A stretch of DNA of 5,076 bases from Ruminococcaceae bacterium UBA1448 (GTDB lineage Bacteria; Bacillota; Clostridia; Oscillospirales; Ruminococcaceae), in contig DCTE01000205.1 in the NCBI GenBank assembly GCA_002329405.1, forward strand, positions 1 through 5,076, given 5' to 3'. Positions 1 through 5,076 of the stretch are shown one piece after another. Numbering within the stretch: position 1 is the stretch's first letter; every line of letters starts with the position of its first letter. Below the pieces are notes generated by a model. It did no database searches and was not told the DNA's origin. It saw nothing but the letters and a program-made list of their open reading frames with translations. Position numbers and translations under genes: made by a program.

Positions 1-464
1 TCGCTTATACTATTAAAATGAGTAAGATGGGAAAGCATCAGATTGACGGTTATTTTGACTATGTAGTACCACCGCTCGAAGGGCTTTGGTGGCAGGAGGG
101 TGTCTGTGGAGTAGATTATACACGGAAGGAAGATTTCCAGTGGATTTCAATGATTCGTCTGCCGGAGTTTGTAACACCTGAAGTTTTTGACTGGGCGGTG
201 GCAGAAGCGGCGGATAAAAAGAAGATGGATTTTTCCGCTGTGGAATTTATGACCTGGCAGGAAGGCCGCTGTGTTCAGTGCATGCATGTCGGCCCCTATG
301 ACAATGAACCGGAAACCCTCCAAAAAATCCAGCTTTTTATGCAGCAACAGGGGCTTGTATCTGATTTTTCGCCTGGCCGGTATCATCATGAGATTTATCT
401 GAGCGATGTCCGGCGCTGCCGCCCGGAAAATCTGAAAACAGTTCTCCGGCATCCGGTACGGTAA
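1..464 (+). CDS. GyrI-like small-molecule-binding domain protein, 5' end outside the window
   Basis: The reading frame is open from base 3 (codons for A-Y-T-I-K precede the first ATG at 18), so that ATG is internal and the gene starts upstream of the window. The visible 153 residues match the C-terminal three quarters of stand-alone GyrI-like proteins (COG4832 type, usually about 200-215 aa). Seen, in order: GYFDYVVPPLEGLWW, the MIRLPEFVTPEVFDWAV helix, VQCMHVGPYDNEPETLQKI, HHEIYLSDVRR with the conserved Glu of the ligand pocket, and the terminal LKTVLRHPV. The family shares the SH2-like fold of the AraC/Rob effector-binding domain and of SbmC/GyrI. Members bind hydrophobic or cationic small molecules, and some hydrolyse cyclopropanes or detoxify compounds. 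No DNA-binding domain is visible, but the N-terminus is missing. It converges with feoB and ends just before a shared terminator. Confidence in the family is high; the ligand is unknown. Confidence 0.85.
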   Translation, partial: AYTIKMSKMGKHQIDGYFDYVVPPLEGLWWQEGVCGVDYTRKEDFQWISMIRLPEFVTPEVFDWAVAEAADKKKMDFSAVEFMTWQEGRCVQCMHVGPYDNEPETLQKIQLFMQQQGLVSDFSPGRYHHEIYLSDVRRCRPENLKTVLRHPVR

Positions 465-484
465 TAGAGAACCTTTATTCATGC

Positions 485-519
485 AAAAATCCCTTCTGCT
501 CAGAACAGCAGAAGGGATT
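485..519. terminator. Bidirectional intrinsic terminator between the GyrI-like gene and feoB
   Basis: A perfect 13-bp inverted repeat (arms 488-500 and 507-519, 6-nt loop) lies between two convergent genes, 23 bases after the + strand stop and 26 bases after the feoB stop. Read on the - strand the stem runs straight into TTTTT (bases 489-485), the classic Rho-independent form, so it should end the feoAB transcript. On the + strand the following bases (CTTCAT) are only weakly T-rich, so termination of the GyrI-like gene there is less certain. Confidence 0.85.
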
Positions 520-545
520 CTTCATAATAATCATTTTTATTTGAC

Positions 546-2552
546 TTAGAGCAGCAGGCTGCCAATCTGATAGATCAGCGTTCCCGCTGCCCATGCAATC
601 GCACACTGCATGATGACGACGCCAATTGTTTTCAGGCCGGAGCCAAGCTCATTCTTGATGGTTGCGATTGCCGCCACACAGGGGGTATACAGCAATGTAA
701 ACGCGAGGAATGCTGTCGCGCTGAGCGGGCTGAACATCGAATGGAGTGCAGCAGGCAGTTCGGCGGTACCGACACCCAGCAGAACACCCAGTGTCGAGAC
801 AACCGCTTCCTTTGCAGTAAAGCCGCTGAGCAGAGCGGTTGCAACCCGCCAGTCGCCATTGCCGAGGGGTGAAAGCAGCGGCGCGATCAGCTGTCCCAAT
901 GCCGCAAGCAAGCTGTCGGCATTGTCGGTGACAACATTTAAGCGGGTGTCAAAGGTCTGTAAAAACCAGATGATGATGGTGCCCAGAAAGATGACGGTAA
1001 ACGCGCGCTGTAAAAAGTCTTTGGCTTTGTCCCACAGCAGCAGTGCAACCGATTTGGCCGACGGGAAACGGTAGTTGGGCAGTTCCATGACAAACGGAAC
1101 CGGTTTGCCGGAAAAGACGGTCTTTTTCATGACCAGTGCGGCCAGCACCCCGACCAGCATGCCGCCAAAATACAGCGCAATCATCACCAGCGCCGCCGCG
1201 GATGGGAAAAAGGCGGAGGCAAATACCGCATAGATCGGGATTTTTGCTGAACAGCTCATAAATGGCGTCAGCATAATCGTCATTTTCCGGTCACGGTCGG
1301 AAGAGAGTGTTCTGGTCGCCATGACCGCCGGTACGGTACATCCGAACCCAATCAGCATCGGAACGATGCTTCGCCCCGACAGGCCGATCTTACGCAGCAG
1401 TTTATCCATGACAAACGCGACGCGCGCCATATATCCGGTATCTTCCAGAATCGACAGGAAGAAAAACAACGTTACAATAATGGGTAGGAAAGAAAGAACG
1501 CTCCCGACACCAGCAAAGATGCCGTCAATGATAAGACTATGTACCACCGGGTTGATGCCGTATACAGTCAGCCCCTTGTCGGCAAGTGCCGTCAGCCAGT
1601 CGATACCGGCTGCCAGCAGGTCGCTGAGGAAACTTCCGATGACGTTGAAAGTCAGGAAAAAGATCAGCAGCATGATCCCGATAAACACAGGGATAGCGGT
1701 AAACCGTCCGGTCAGCACCTCGTCAATTTTTACACTGCGCTGATGTTCAGCACTTTCGTGACATTTGACAACCGTGTCCCCGACGACCGATTCGATAAAA
1801 CTGTACCGCATGTCCGCCAGTGCTGCGTTGCGGTCCAGTCCAGATTCCTGTTCCATCTCGATAATTGAGTGTTCCAGCAGTTCTTTTTCATTGTCGTCCA
1901 GTTCCAGCAGCTCGGTGATCTGTTCATCGCCTTCGATCAGCTTGGTTGCGGCAAACCGGGCGGAAATTCCAACCCTGCGGGCGTGGTCCTCGATAACATG
2001 GGAGACCGAATGGATACAGCGGTGGACCGGGCCATCGGGACAGAAGTCCAGTACGCTGGGCAGTACCTTGTTTTTCGCGGTGTCGACCGCCTTGCTGACC
2101 AGCTCGGATACGCCTTCATTTTTGGCGGCGGAAATAGGAATGACCGGGATTCCCAGCCGTTTGGACAGTGCTTTGACATTGATCGTGCCGCCGTTTGCGC
2201 GAACCTCGTCCATCATATTTAGTGCCAGTACCGTCGGGATCCGCAGTTCCAGCAGCTGTAAGGTCAGGTAGAGGTTGCGTTCGATATTGGTCGCGTCGAC
2301 GATGTTGATGATCCCGTCCGGGTGGCCATTGAGGATAAAATCACGGGTGACGATTTCCTCGCTGGTATATGGGCGGATGGAATAGATGCCCGGCAGGTCG
2401 ACCACTGAGCTGCCCTTTGCATCCCGGATGTCGCCCATCTTCTGGTCGACGGTGACGCCGGGAAAGTTGCCGACATGCTGGTTGGCACCGGTCATACTGT
2501 TAAAAAGAGTTGTCTTGCCACAGTTCTGGTTTCCGGCAAGAGCAAAAATCAT
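546..2552 (-). CDS. feoB: Ferrous iron transport protein B (Fe(II) permease with GTPase domain)
   Basis: FeoB is the inner-membrane Fe(II) importer, with a cytosolic G-protein domain coupled to a membrane channel. The 668-residue protein is full length for Gram-positive FeoB. Seen: G1 P-loop GNQNCGKT (7-14), switch I NFPGVTV (29-35), G3 DLPG (52-55), G4 NMMD (112-115) and G5 SAAKNEG (141-147). A helical GDP-dissociation-inhibitor-like region follows at about 165-270. The membrane part has hydrophobic segments near 286-308, 336-370, 393-412, 426-445, 451-475, 515-531, 571-595, 612-632 and 641-665. Both gate repeats are present: GFGCTVPAV (Cys405) with MSCSAKIPIYA (Cys434), and LYTPCVAAIAT (Cys625). 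The start is supported by AGAGGAGG at 2561-2568, 8 bases upstream. It lies 39 bases behind feoA, so the two are very probably co-transcribed. No feoC follows; a terminator does. Nothing looks broken. Confidence 0.98.
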   Translation of the reverse strand: MIFALAGNQNCGKTTLFNSMTGANQHVGNFPGVTVDQKMGDIRDAKGSSVVDLPGIYSIRPYTSEEIVTRDFILNGHPDGIINIVDATNIERNLYLTLQLLELRIPTVLALNMMDEVRANGGTINVKALSKRLGIPVIPISAAKNEGVSELVSKAVDTAKNKVLPSVLDFCPDGPVHRCIHSVSHVIEDHARRVGISARFAATKLIEGDEQITELLELDDNEKELLEHSIIEMEQESGLDRNAALADMRYSFIESVVGDTVVKCHESAEHQRSVKIDEVLTGRFTAIPVFIGIMLLIFFLTFNVIGSFLSDLLAAGIDWLTALADKGLTVYGINPVVHSLIIDGIFAGVGSVLSFLPIIVTLFFFLSILEDTGYMARVAFVMDKLLRKIGLSGRSIVPMLIGFGCTVPAVMATRTLSSDRDRKMTIMLTPFMSCSAKIPIYAVFASAFFPSAAALVMIALYFGGMLVGVLAALVMKKTVFSGKPVPFVMELPNYRFPSAKSVALLLWDKAKDFLQRAFTVIFLGTIIIWFLQTFDTRLNVVTDNADSLLAALGQLIAPLLSPLGNGDWRVATALLSGFTAKEAVVSTLGVLLGVGTAELPAALHSMFSPLSATAFLAFTLLYTPCVAAIATIKNELGSGLKTIGVVIMQCAIAWAAGTLIYQIGSLLL

Positions 2553-2591
2553 ATAGGATTCCTCCTCTGATGGACAGACGTTTTCGCCGCC

Positions 2592-2816
2592 TTAATCCTG
2601 TGTAATTTCAATCTGGGCGGCGTCTTCCTTGCGAAGGGTCAGTTCATATCCACGGATGCGGATCTCAATTGGGTCCCCCATCGGTGCCACCTTGATAACG
2701 CTCACTTTGGTGTGCGGGATTAGTCCCATATCCAGAAAACGCAGCCGCAATGGACCTTCACCGCCGACGGTCTGTATGGTTGCATGCTGACCAACTGCCA
2801 GTTCAGCCAGTGTCAT
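2592..2816 (-). CDS. feoA: Ferrous iron transport protein A (SH3-like FeoB partner)
   Basis: A small cytosolic protein of 74 residues, the normal size for a stand-alone FeoA. It folds as an SH3-like beta-barrel and is thought to bind FeoB and support Fe(II) uptake, possibly by acting on the GTPase domain; its exact role is unsettled in the family. Seen: N-terminal MTLAELAVGQHATI, the signature RLRFLDMGLIPHTKVSVIK (about residues 24-42), and the C-terminal PMGDPIEIRIRGYELTLRKEDA (about 45-66). The ATG is fixed by TAGGAGG at 2824-2830, 7 bases upstream. It is the first gene of the feoA-feoB unit, with its own promoter about 40 bases further upstream. No fusion to FeoB and no duplicate FeoA is seen here. 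Confidence 0.97.
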   Translation of the reverse strand: MTLAELAVGQHATIQTVGGEGPLRLRFLDMGLIPHTKVSVIKVAPMGDPIEIRIRGYELTLRKEDAAQIEITQD

Positions 2817-2855
2817 GTTGATACCTCCTAGGATAGTTTACTCTGTCTAACCCAT

Positions 2856-2885
2856 ATGGTATCACATTGTCCCCCTAAGCGTCAA
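2856..2885 (-). promoter_or_regulatory. Promoter of feoAB
   Basis: On the - strand, TTGACG (-35, bases 2885-2880) is followed after 18 bases by TACCAT (-10, 2861-2856), preceded by TGA, which gives an extended -10. Transcription should start near 2849, about 33 bases before the feoA ATG. The -10 is embedded in the 8-bp palindrome CCATATGG (2852-2859). No good Fur box is recognisable. A weak dyad at 2831-2852 (GGTTAG...CTATCC on the - strand, 5 of 6 arm pairs), just downstream of the -10, is the only nearby candidate operator. Confidence 0.6.
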
Positions 2886-2905
2886 GAGAATATACAACAG
2901 GATGT

Positions 2906-2926
2906 AAAAGGCAAGTACCGCCTTTT
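2906..2926. repeat. 7-bp inverted repeat upstream of the feo promoter
   Basis: AAAAGGC (2906-2912) and GCCTTTT (2920-2926) form a perfect hairpin with a 7-nt loop. On the + strand it continues into two more T residues, so it resembles a weak terminator, but no + strand gene precedes it. It lies about 20 bases upstream of the feo -35, so a regulator site is equally possible. The function is open. Confidence 0.35.
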
Positions 2927-2982
2927 TTGTCAAAAAGTAGAGGAACAAAGCTAAAAACTTGCAAACTTATTGCAATAAAGAC

Positions 2983-3012
2983 AAAAAAAGAACTTCCATT
3001 TAATGGAAGTTC
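2983..3012 (-). terminator. Strong intrinsic terminator between tadA and feoA
   Basis: The inverted repeat has 11-base arms at 2990-3000 and 3002-3012 (GAACTTCCATT and its complement around one central base; the loop would open to about 3-5 nt). On the - strand it is followed directly by seven T residues (2989-2983). On the + strand no T-run follows, so the orientation is clear. It insulates feoAB from upstream - strand transcription. It lies about 160 bases past the tadA stop, which is far for a tadA-only terminator and leaves room for the small RNA described separately. Confidence 0.85.
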
Positions 3013-3083
3013 CTGAAAATGAAATAAAAAGGAGTAATTATAAAGGAGGGGGATTGAATTAGAAACAATGAATCGTTGTTTCC
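2983..3083 (-). ncRNA. Candidate small RNA with C-rich anti-Shine-Dalgarno segments
   Basis: Four elements line up on the - strand. First is an extended -10 promoter (3090-3098) whose expected start is near 3083. Second is a hairpin beginning exactly there: GGAAACAA (3083-3076) pairs with TTGTTTCT (3068-3061) over a 7-nt loop, 8 pairs including one G-U. Third is an apparently unpaired pyrimidine-rich stretch with CCCCCTCCTTT (3052-3042) and a second CTCCTTTTT (3034-3026). Last is the strong terminator at 3012-2983. The product would be about 100 nt. C-rich unpaired segments that pair with ribosome binding sites are known in Gram-positive sRNAs such as FsrA and RoxS/RsaE. No SRP RNA motif (GGAAG...AGCAG type) is present, although SRP RNA often lies near tadA in Bacillota. 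It could also be the 3' UTR of the tadA mRNA. No family was recognised. Confidence 0.5.
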
Positions 3084-3089
3084 AAATCT

Positions 3090-3098
3090 ATTATAACA
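3090..3098 (-). promoter_or_regulatory. Extended -10 promoter of the candidate small RNA
   Basis: The - strand reads TGTTATAAT, a perfect extended -10 (TGnTATAAT). No good -35 lies at 17-18 bases; TTCACA is present but about 20 bases upstream, so recognition would rest on the extended -10. The start is expected around 3083, at the foot of a hairpin. No open reading frame with a ribosome binding site follows on this strand before the terminator. Confidence 0.6.
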
Positions 3099-3108
3099 TA
3101 GCCCGAAT

Positions 3109-3139
3109 GGGAATATGTGAATATATTATGAATATTCCC
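3109..3139. repeat. 8-bp inverted repeat overlapping the upstream part of the sRNA promoter
   Basis: GGGAATAT (3109-3116) and ATATTCCC (3132-3139) are perfect complements around a 15-base AT-rich centre. On the - strand this pair covers the -26 to -56 region of the candidate sRNA promoter, where a regulator could bind. On the + strand the right arm is followed by TTTTT (3140-3144), so it could instead be a weak + strand terminator, although no + strand gene is seen here. A Fur-type 7-1-7 reading gives only one good half-site. Confidence 0.35.
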
Positions 3140-3170
3140 TTTTTCGCGTTTTTATCAATTCTATAGCGGA

Positions 3171-3668
3171 TTATTTGTCGGACGGCATAAAATCGCTGCG
3201 CTTTCTGCGCGGACGCGGGCGGCAGCGCAGTTCGGTGAAAAAGTCGGTCAGCAGTTGTTGCGCCGCTTCTGCCATCACGCCGCCGGTCACATCCGGCTGA
3301 TGGTTGAACGGAACATCAAACAGATTGATCAATCCGCCGCAGCAGCCGGCCTTTTTGTCCGTGGCTCCGTAGACAACCCGTGGAATCCTTGCATTGATAA
3401 TTGCGCCTGCGCACATTGGGCAGGGTTCCAGCGTCACATACAGTACCGCACGGTGCAGCCGCCATCCGCCCAGTTTTTGGCAGGCCTGCTGAATTGCCAG
3501 CAGTTCTGCATGGGCTGTCGCGCAGCGTTCATTTTCCCGCAGGTTATGCGCTGTGACGAGTATCTCTCCATCCCAGGTCAACACTGCACCGACTGGGGTT
3601 TCTCCCAGTGCCGCGGCTTTTTTTGCTTCTTCCAGTGCCAGCGACATCAGTTGTTCATCCCGTGTCAG
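3171..3668 (-). CDS. tadA: tRNA-specific adenosine deaminase, probable CTG start
   Basis: TadA converts adenosine 34 of tRNA-Arg(ACG) to inosine, so that one tRNA can read CGU, CGC and CGA; it is a cytosolic homodimer with one zinc per active site. From the proposed start the protein has 165 residues. Seen: PVGAVL (about 25-30), AHNLRE, the catalytic HAE (His53, Glu55), EPCPMCAGA (Cys83 and Cys86, zinc ligands), VVYGATDKKAGCCGG and FNHQPDVTGGV. It ends in a basic tail rich in Arg, similar to Bacillus TadA. The first in-frame ATG (3647) has only a poor ribosome binding site and would remove the start of helix 1. Starting at CTG 3668 gives (M)TRDEQLMSLALEEAKKA, which lines up with the Bacillus N-terminus MTQDELYM and gives the same active-site numbering as S. 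aureus TadA. It lies 21 bases behind the CPBP gene and is probably co-transcribed with it. The function is nearly certain, the CTG start likely. Confidence 0.95.
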   Translation of the reverse strand: MTRDEQLMSLALEEAKKAAALGETPVGAVLTWDGEILVTAHNLRENERCATAHAELLAIQQACQKLGGWRLHRAVLYVTLEPCPMCAGAIINARIPRVVYGATDKKAGCCGGLINLFDVPFNHQPDVTGGVMAEAAQQLLTDFFTELRCRPRPRRKRSDFMPSDK

Positions 3669-3677
3669 TTGGATCAG

Positions 3678-3683
3678 CTCCTT
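3678..3683 (-). promoter_or_regulatory. Ribosome binding site that fixes the tadA start
   Basis: The - strand AAGGAG lies between the CPBP stop codon and tadA. It is 9 bases from the CTG at 3668, an ideal distance, but 30 bases from the first in-frame ATG at 3647. The frame is closed by a TAA just upstream, and no ATG, GTG or TTG occurs in frame between the site and 3647, so CTG is the only well-placed candidate. Confidence 0.7.
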
Positions 3684-3689
3684 AGTCTT

Positions 3690-4799
3690 TTAAGAAATGA
3701 CAATCATCTGCTGAAATGACTGGAACAGCCACAGGGCGGCAGACGCGGTAAAGAATGCGCTGGTCAGCGAGATTGCCAGCTTTTTTCGGAAGGTAAACTG
3801 GCTGCGGTGGCGGACTGGCTGTCCGCTCAGCCGGGCATAGTCCAGCGTCCGTGACGAAAGGATAAAAGCGTTTTCATCCTTTAAGCAGATAATTGAAAAG
3901 GCAATCAGACCGGCTGTGATCAGCAGCAGTGTGACCGATATCTGCGCCAGCAGACTGTTGGGCAGCAAAATAGACAGCAGTTCCGGCCAAAGTACGTTGA
4001 GACAGTGGCTGATGGTGGACACCAGGATAGAACCGGTGCGCAGGGTAATATATCCATACATCAGTGCCATCAATGTTTTTTGCAGTCCATCAGTCAGATT
4101 GCCAGCTGTCAGCCCGCTGATAATCGCAGTCATCATCAGTGCAAAAGCGTCACTGTGCTTGCGGAATACCCGCAGCAGCAGTCCGCGCAGCAGGATTTCC
4201 TCCAGAATCACACCGATCACAGCTGTCCGCATCAGATACATGATCTGTGCGATTGGCAGAACAGGGGGAGAACTGGTATTGACCTCTACCAGATTAACTG
4301 TCTGCAATACCCCGTTCAGAAAGTCCCGTACAAACAGCGTTAAACCCGACAACCCCAGACTGCACAGGATACCAAGGATTGCGGTGACCGGCGGAAAAGC
4401 GGTATTGCTTCGCTGGCGGATTTCTCTGCCGCCGGTTCCCAGCAGAAAGAAAATCGGTATCAGGTAACTTCCGTATGTCCAGATGTCAGTACGCATTTGT
4501 CCCAAAATTGCGTTCCACAGCACCAGCTGCTGTGGTGTTTCCAACGGCAGCCATTTTGCCAGCCATCCGACAAAAAGCTGCGCGGGAATATATAAAAGCG
4601 ACGGCAAAAGCAGCAACATCAGCATGATTCCACCCGCAACCGAAGCGCTTCTCCGAATTTCCGCGCGCTCGATGTCCTGCGGGTCCAGGTGAATAAAGCC
4701 GTAACCGCTGACATAGACGTTGCCGTCGCAGTCCAGATCGGGCCAGTGGACAAGGTGCGGATAGCCTTTTCCACTTCGTGGTTCCCGTTGAAACTGCAT
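3690..4799 (-). CDS. CPBP (CAAX-protease-like) family membrane protein with a degenerate active site
   Basis: A 369-residue multi-pass membrane protein. An N-terminal cytosolic stretch of about 50 residues (with DLDCDGNVYVSGYGFIHLDP) is followed by hydrophobic segments near 55-77, 107-122, 138-157, 182-204, 215-231, 243-262, 284-305 and 342-360. The CPBP/Rce1-like core (PF02517 type) is seen at about 182-270. Motif 1 is intact as EEILLR (Glu200, Glu201, Arg205). Motif 2, normally FxxxH (often FGLLHGN), reads SGLTAGN, so both Phe and His (position 232 is Ala) are gone. Motif 3 keeps His265 with Asn at +3 but has Val at +4. The family contains intramembrane proteases and non-proteolytic relatives linked to bacteriocin immunity or protein maturation. 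The ATG at 4799 is chosen because GGAGAGG precedes it by 5 bases and the promoter -10 lies at 4840-4845; the open frame extends to 4922 but that is upstream of the promoter. Substrate and role are unknown. Confidence 0.8.
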   Translation of the reverse strand: MQFQREPRSGKGYPHLVHWPDLDCDGNVYVSGYGFIHLDPQDIERAEIRRSASVAGGIMLMLLLLPSLLYIPAQLFVGWLAKWLPLETPQQLVLWNAILGQMRTDIWTYGSYLIPIFFLLGTGGREIRQRSNTAFPPVTAILGILCSLGLSGLTLFVRDFLNGVLQTVNLVEVNTSSPPVLPIAQIMYLMRTAVIGVILEEILLRGLLLRVFRKHSDAFALMMTAIISGLTAGNLTDGLQKTLMALMYGYITLRTGSILVSTISHCLNVLWPELLSILLPNSLLAQISVTLLLITAGLIAFSIICLKDENAFILSSRTLDYARLSGQPVRHRSQFTFRKKLAISLTSAFFTASAALWLFQSFQQMIVIS

Positions 4800-4839
4800 G
4801 ATATCCTCTCCCGGCTCAAGAATAGATTGATTTATATTG

Positions 4840-4848
4840 ATTATACCA
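4840..4848 (-). promoter_or_regulatory. Extended -10 promoter of the CPBP-tadA unit
   Basis: The - strand reads TGGTATAAT, a perfect extended -10. The -35 position is only a T-run (4868-4863). Transcription should start near 4833, leaving a 5' leader of about 34 bases before the ATG at 4799. This placement rules out the longer open frame that reaches 4922. Confidence 0.7.
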
Positions 4849-4858
4849 TGCTGGCAAA

Positions 4859-4879
4859 ACAGAAAAAATATTTTTCTGT
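4859..4879. repeat. 9-bp palindrome over the -35 region of the CPBP-tadA promoter
   Basis: ACAGAAAAA (4859-4867) and TTTTTCTGT (4871-4879) are perfect complements around three central bases. It is centred about 36 bases upstream of the expected start, where a repressor or activator dimer would act. It could also be a chance symmetry of an A/T run. No regulator is recognised. Confidence 0.35.
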
Positions 4880-4959
4880 AAATTTTCCGCGTCGGGTGCA
4901 AAAACGCTGGCATAGTGGGCAACTTTGTCTATCTTTTCACATAAATTTGCGGTTAGCTC

Positions 4960-4988
4960 TGTACAAATCTGAAAAAATCCAGTATAAT
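4960..4988 (+). promoter_or_regulatory. Promoter of the DUF554 gene
   Basis: TGTACA (-35, 4960-4965; 4 of 6 matches to consensus) is followed after 17 bases by a perfect TATAAT (-10, 4983-4988). The expected start is near 4995, about 26 bases before the TTG start codon at 5021. It is divergent from the CPBP promoter; the two -10 boxes are about 140 bases apart. Confidence 0.7.
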
Positions 4989-5020
4989 AAAGTAAAAATC
5001 AATGCAAAGGGTGTGTCATC

Positions 5021-5076
5021 TTGCCGGTTGGTATCCTGTTAAACGCTGCCGCTATCTTTATTGGCGGGGTGCTGGG
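5021..5076 (+). CDS. DUF554 family membrane protein, N-terminus only
   Basis: Only the first 18 full codons are inside the window: (M)PVGILLNAAAIFIGGVLG. This matches the N-terminus of the DUF554 family (YqgA/YdfK-like, integral membrane proteins of unknown function, usually about 230 aa), whose first transmembrane segment typically reads as G-x-x-x-N followed by a hydrophobic run ending in GGxLG. The start is TTG, preceded by AAAGGG at 5006-5011 with a 9-base gap, and the promoter lies just upstream. No ATG or GTG start is available in this frame between the promoter and 5021. The family call rests on a short stretch, and the rest lies outside the window. Confidence 0.7.
   Translation, partial: MPVGILLNAAAIFIGGVL

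Noticed and set aside
610..2271. Several long open frames on the + strand opposite feoB
   Set aside because: They are shadows of the feoB codons; the translations are low-complexity, resemble no family, and lack ribosome binding sites.
2928..2933. Perfect -35 TTGACA on the - strand upstream of feoA
   Set aside because: No -10 element lies at 16-19 bases; the nearest TATATT (2894-2889) is 33 bases away.
2983..3083. SRP RNA (4.5S/scRNA), which often lies near tadA in Bacillota
   Set aside because: The conserved GGAAG...AGCAG apical motif is absent, and the ends do not pair with each other.
3068..3166. A 32-codon + strand open frame (hydrophobic peptide) preceded by AAAGGAGGGGG
   Set aside because: The purine run ends 15 bases or more from the ATG, no + strand promoter is visible, the ATG lies inside a hairpin arm region, and a terminator-like hairpin with a T-run falls inside the frame. 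The purine run is better explained as the complement of the C-rich sRNA segment.
3255..4467. Open frames on the + strand opposite tadA and the CPBP gene
   Set aside because: They are antisense shadows of well-supported genes, with no start signals or recognisable domains.
4800..4922. Extension of the CPBP reading frame to an ATG at 4922
   Set aside because: It would start upstream of a perfect extended -10 promoter, has no ribosome binding site, and encodes a stretch unlike the family; the start at 4799 has a site 5 bases upstream.

Overview
The window looks like a chromosomal segment from a low-to-mid GC member of the Bacillota, most likely a gut-type Clostridia (Oscillospiraceae-like at a guess). 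The reasons are strong AGGAGG-type ribosome binding sites, extended -10 promoters (TGnTATAAT), separate feoA and feoB genes, a Bacillus/Staphylococcus-like TadA and a DUF554 protein. The genus cannot be fixed from this sequence alone. Nothing indicates a mobile element, prophage, CRISPR array, tRNA or rRNA.

Layout, left to right. Positions 1-464 (+) hold the 3' part of a GyrI-like ligand-binding domain protein that begins before the window. It converges on the ferrous iron uptake operon feoA-feoB (-, 2816 down to 546), and a shared 13-bp hairpin at 485-519 separates the two. The feo operon has its own promoter (2856-2885).

The 354-base gap between feoA and tadA (2817-3170) is not empty. Besides the feo promoter it holds a strong intrinsic terminator on the - strand (2983-3012). 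It also holds an extended -10 promoter on the same strand (3090-3098), placed so that transcription would start right at a 5' hairpin. Together they outline an undescribed small RNA of about 100 nt (2983-3083) with two pyrimidine-rich, anti-Shine-Dalgarno-like segments. This is the most interesting item in the window.

Upstream lies a two-gene unit on the - strand: a CPBP-family (CAAX-protease-like) membrane protein (4799 to 3690), then tadA, the tRNA adenosine deaminase (3668 to 3171), 21 bases behind it. The CPBP protein keeps its first motif but has lost the second-motif histidine. The tadA gene appears to start at a CTG codon: the only good ribosome binding site and the TadA N-terminal alignment both point there. 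Divergent from this unit, a + strand promoter (4960-4988) drives a DUF554 membrane protein that starts with TTG at 5021 and runs off the window.

Functionally the genes form separate units: Fe(II) import (FeoA/FeoB), wobble-inosine formation in tRNA-Arg(ACG) (TadA), and membrane proteins of unknown role (CPBP, DUF554). The candidate sRNA sits between the tadA and feo units and could be read from its own promoter, or released as the tail of the tadA transcript.
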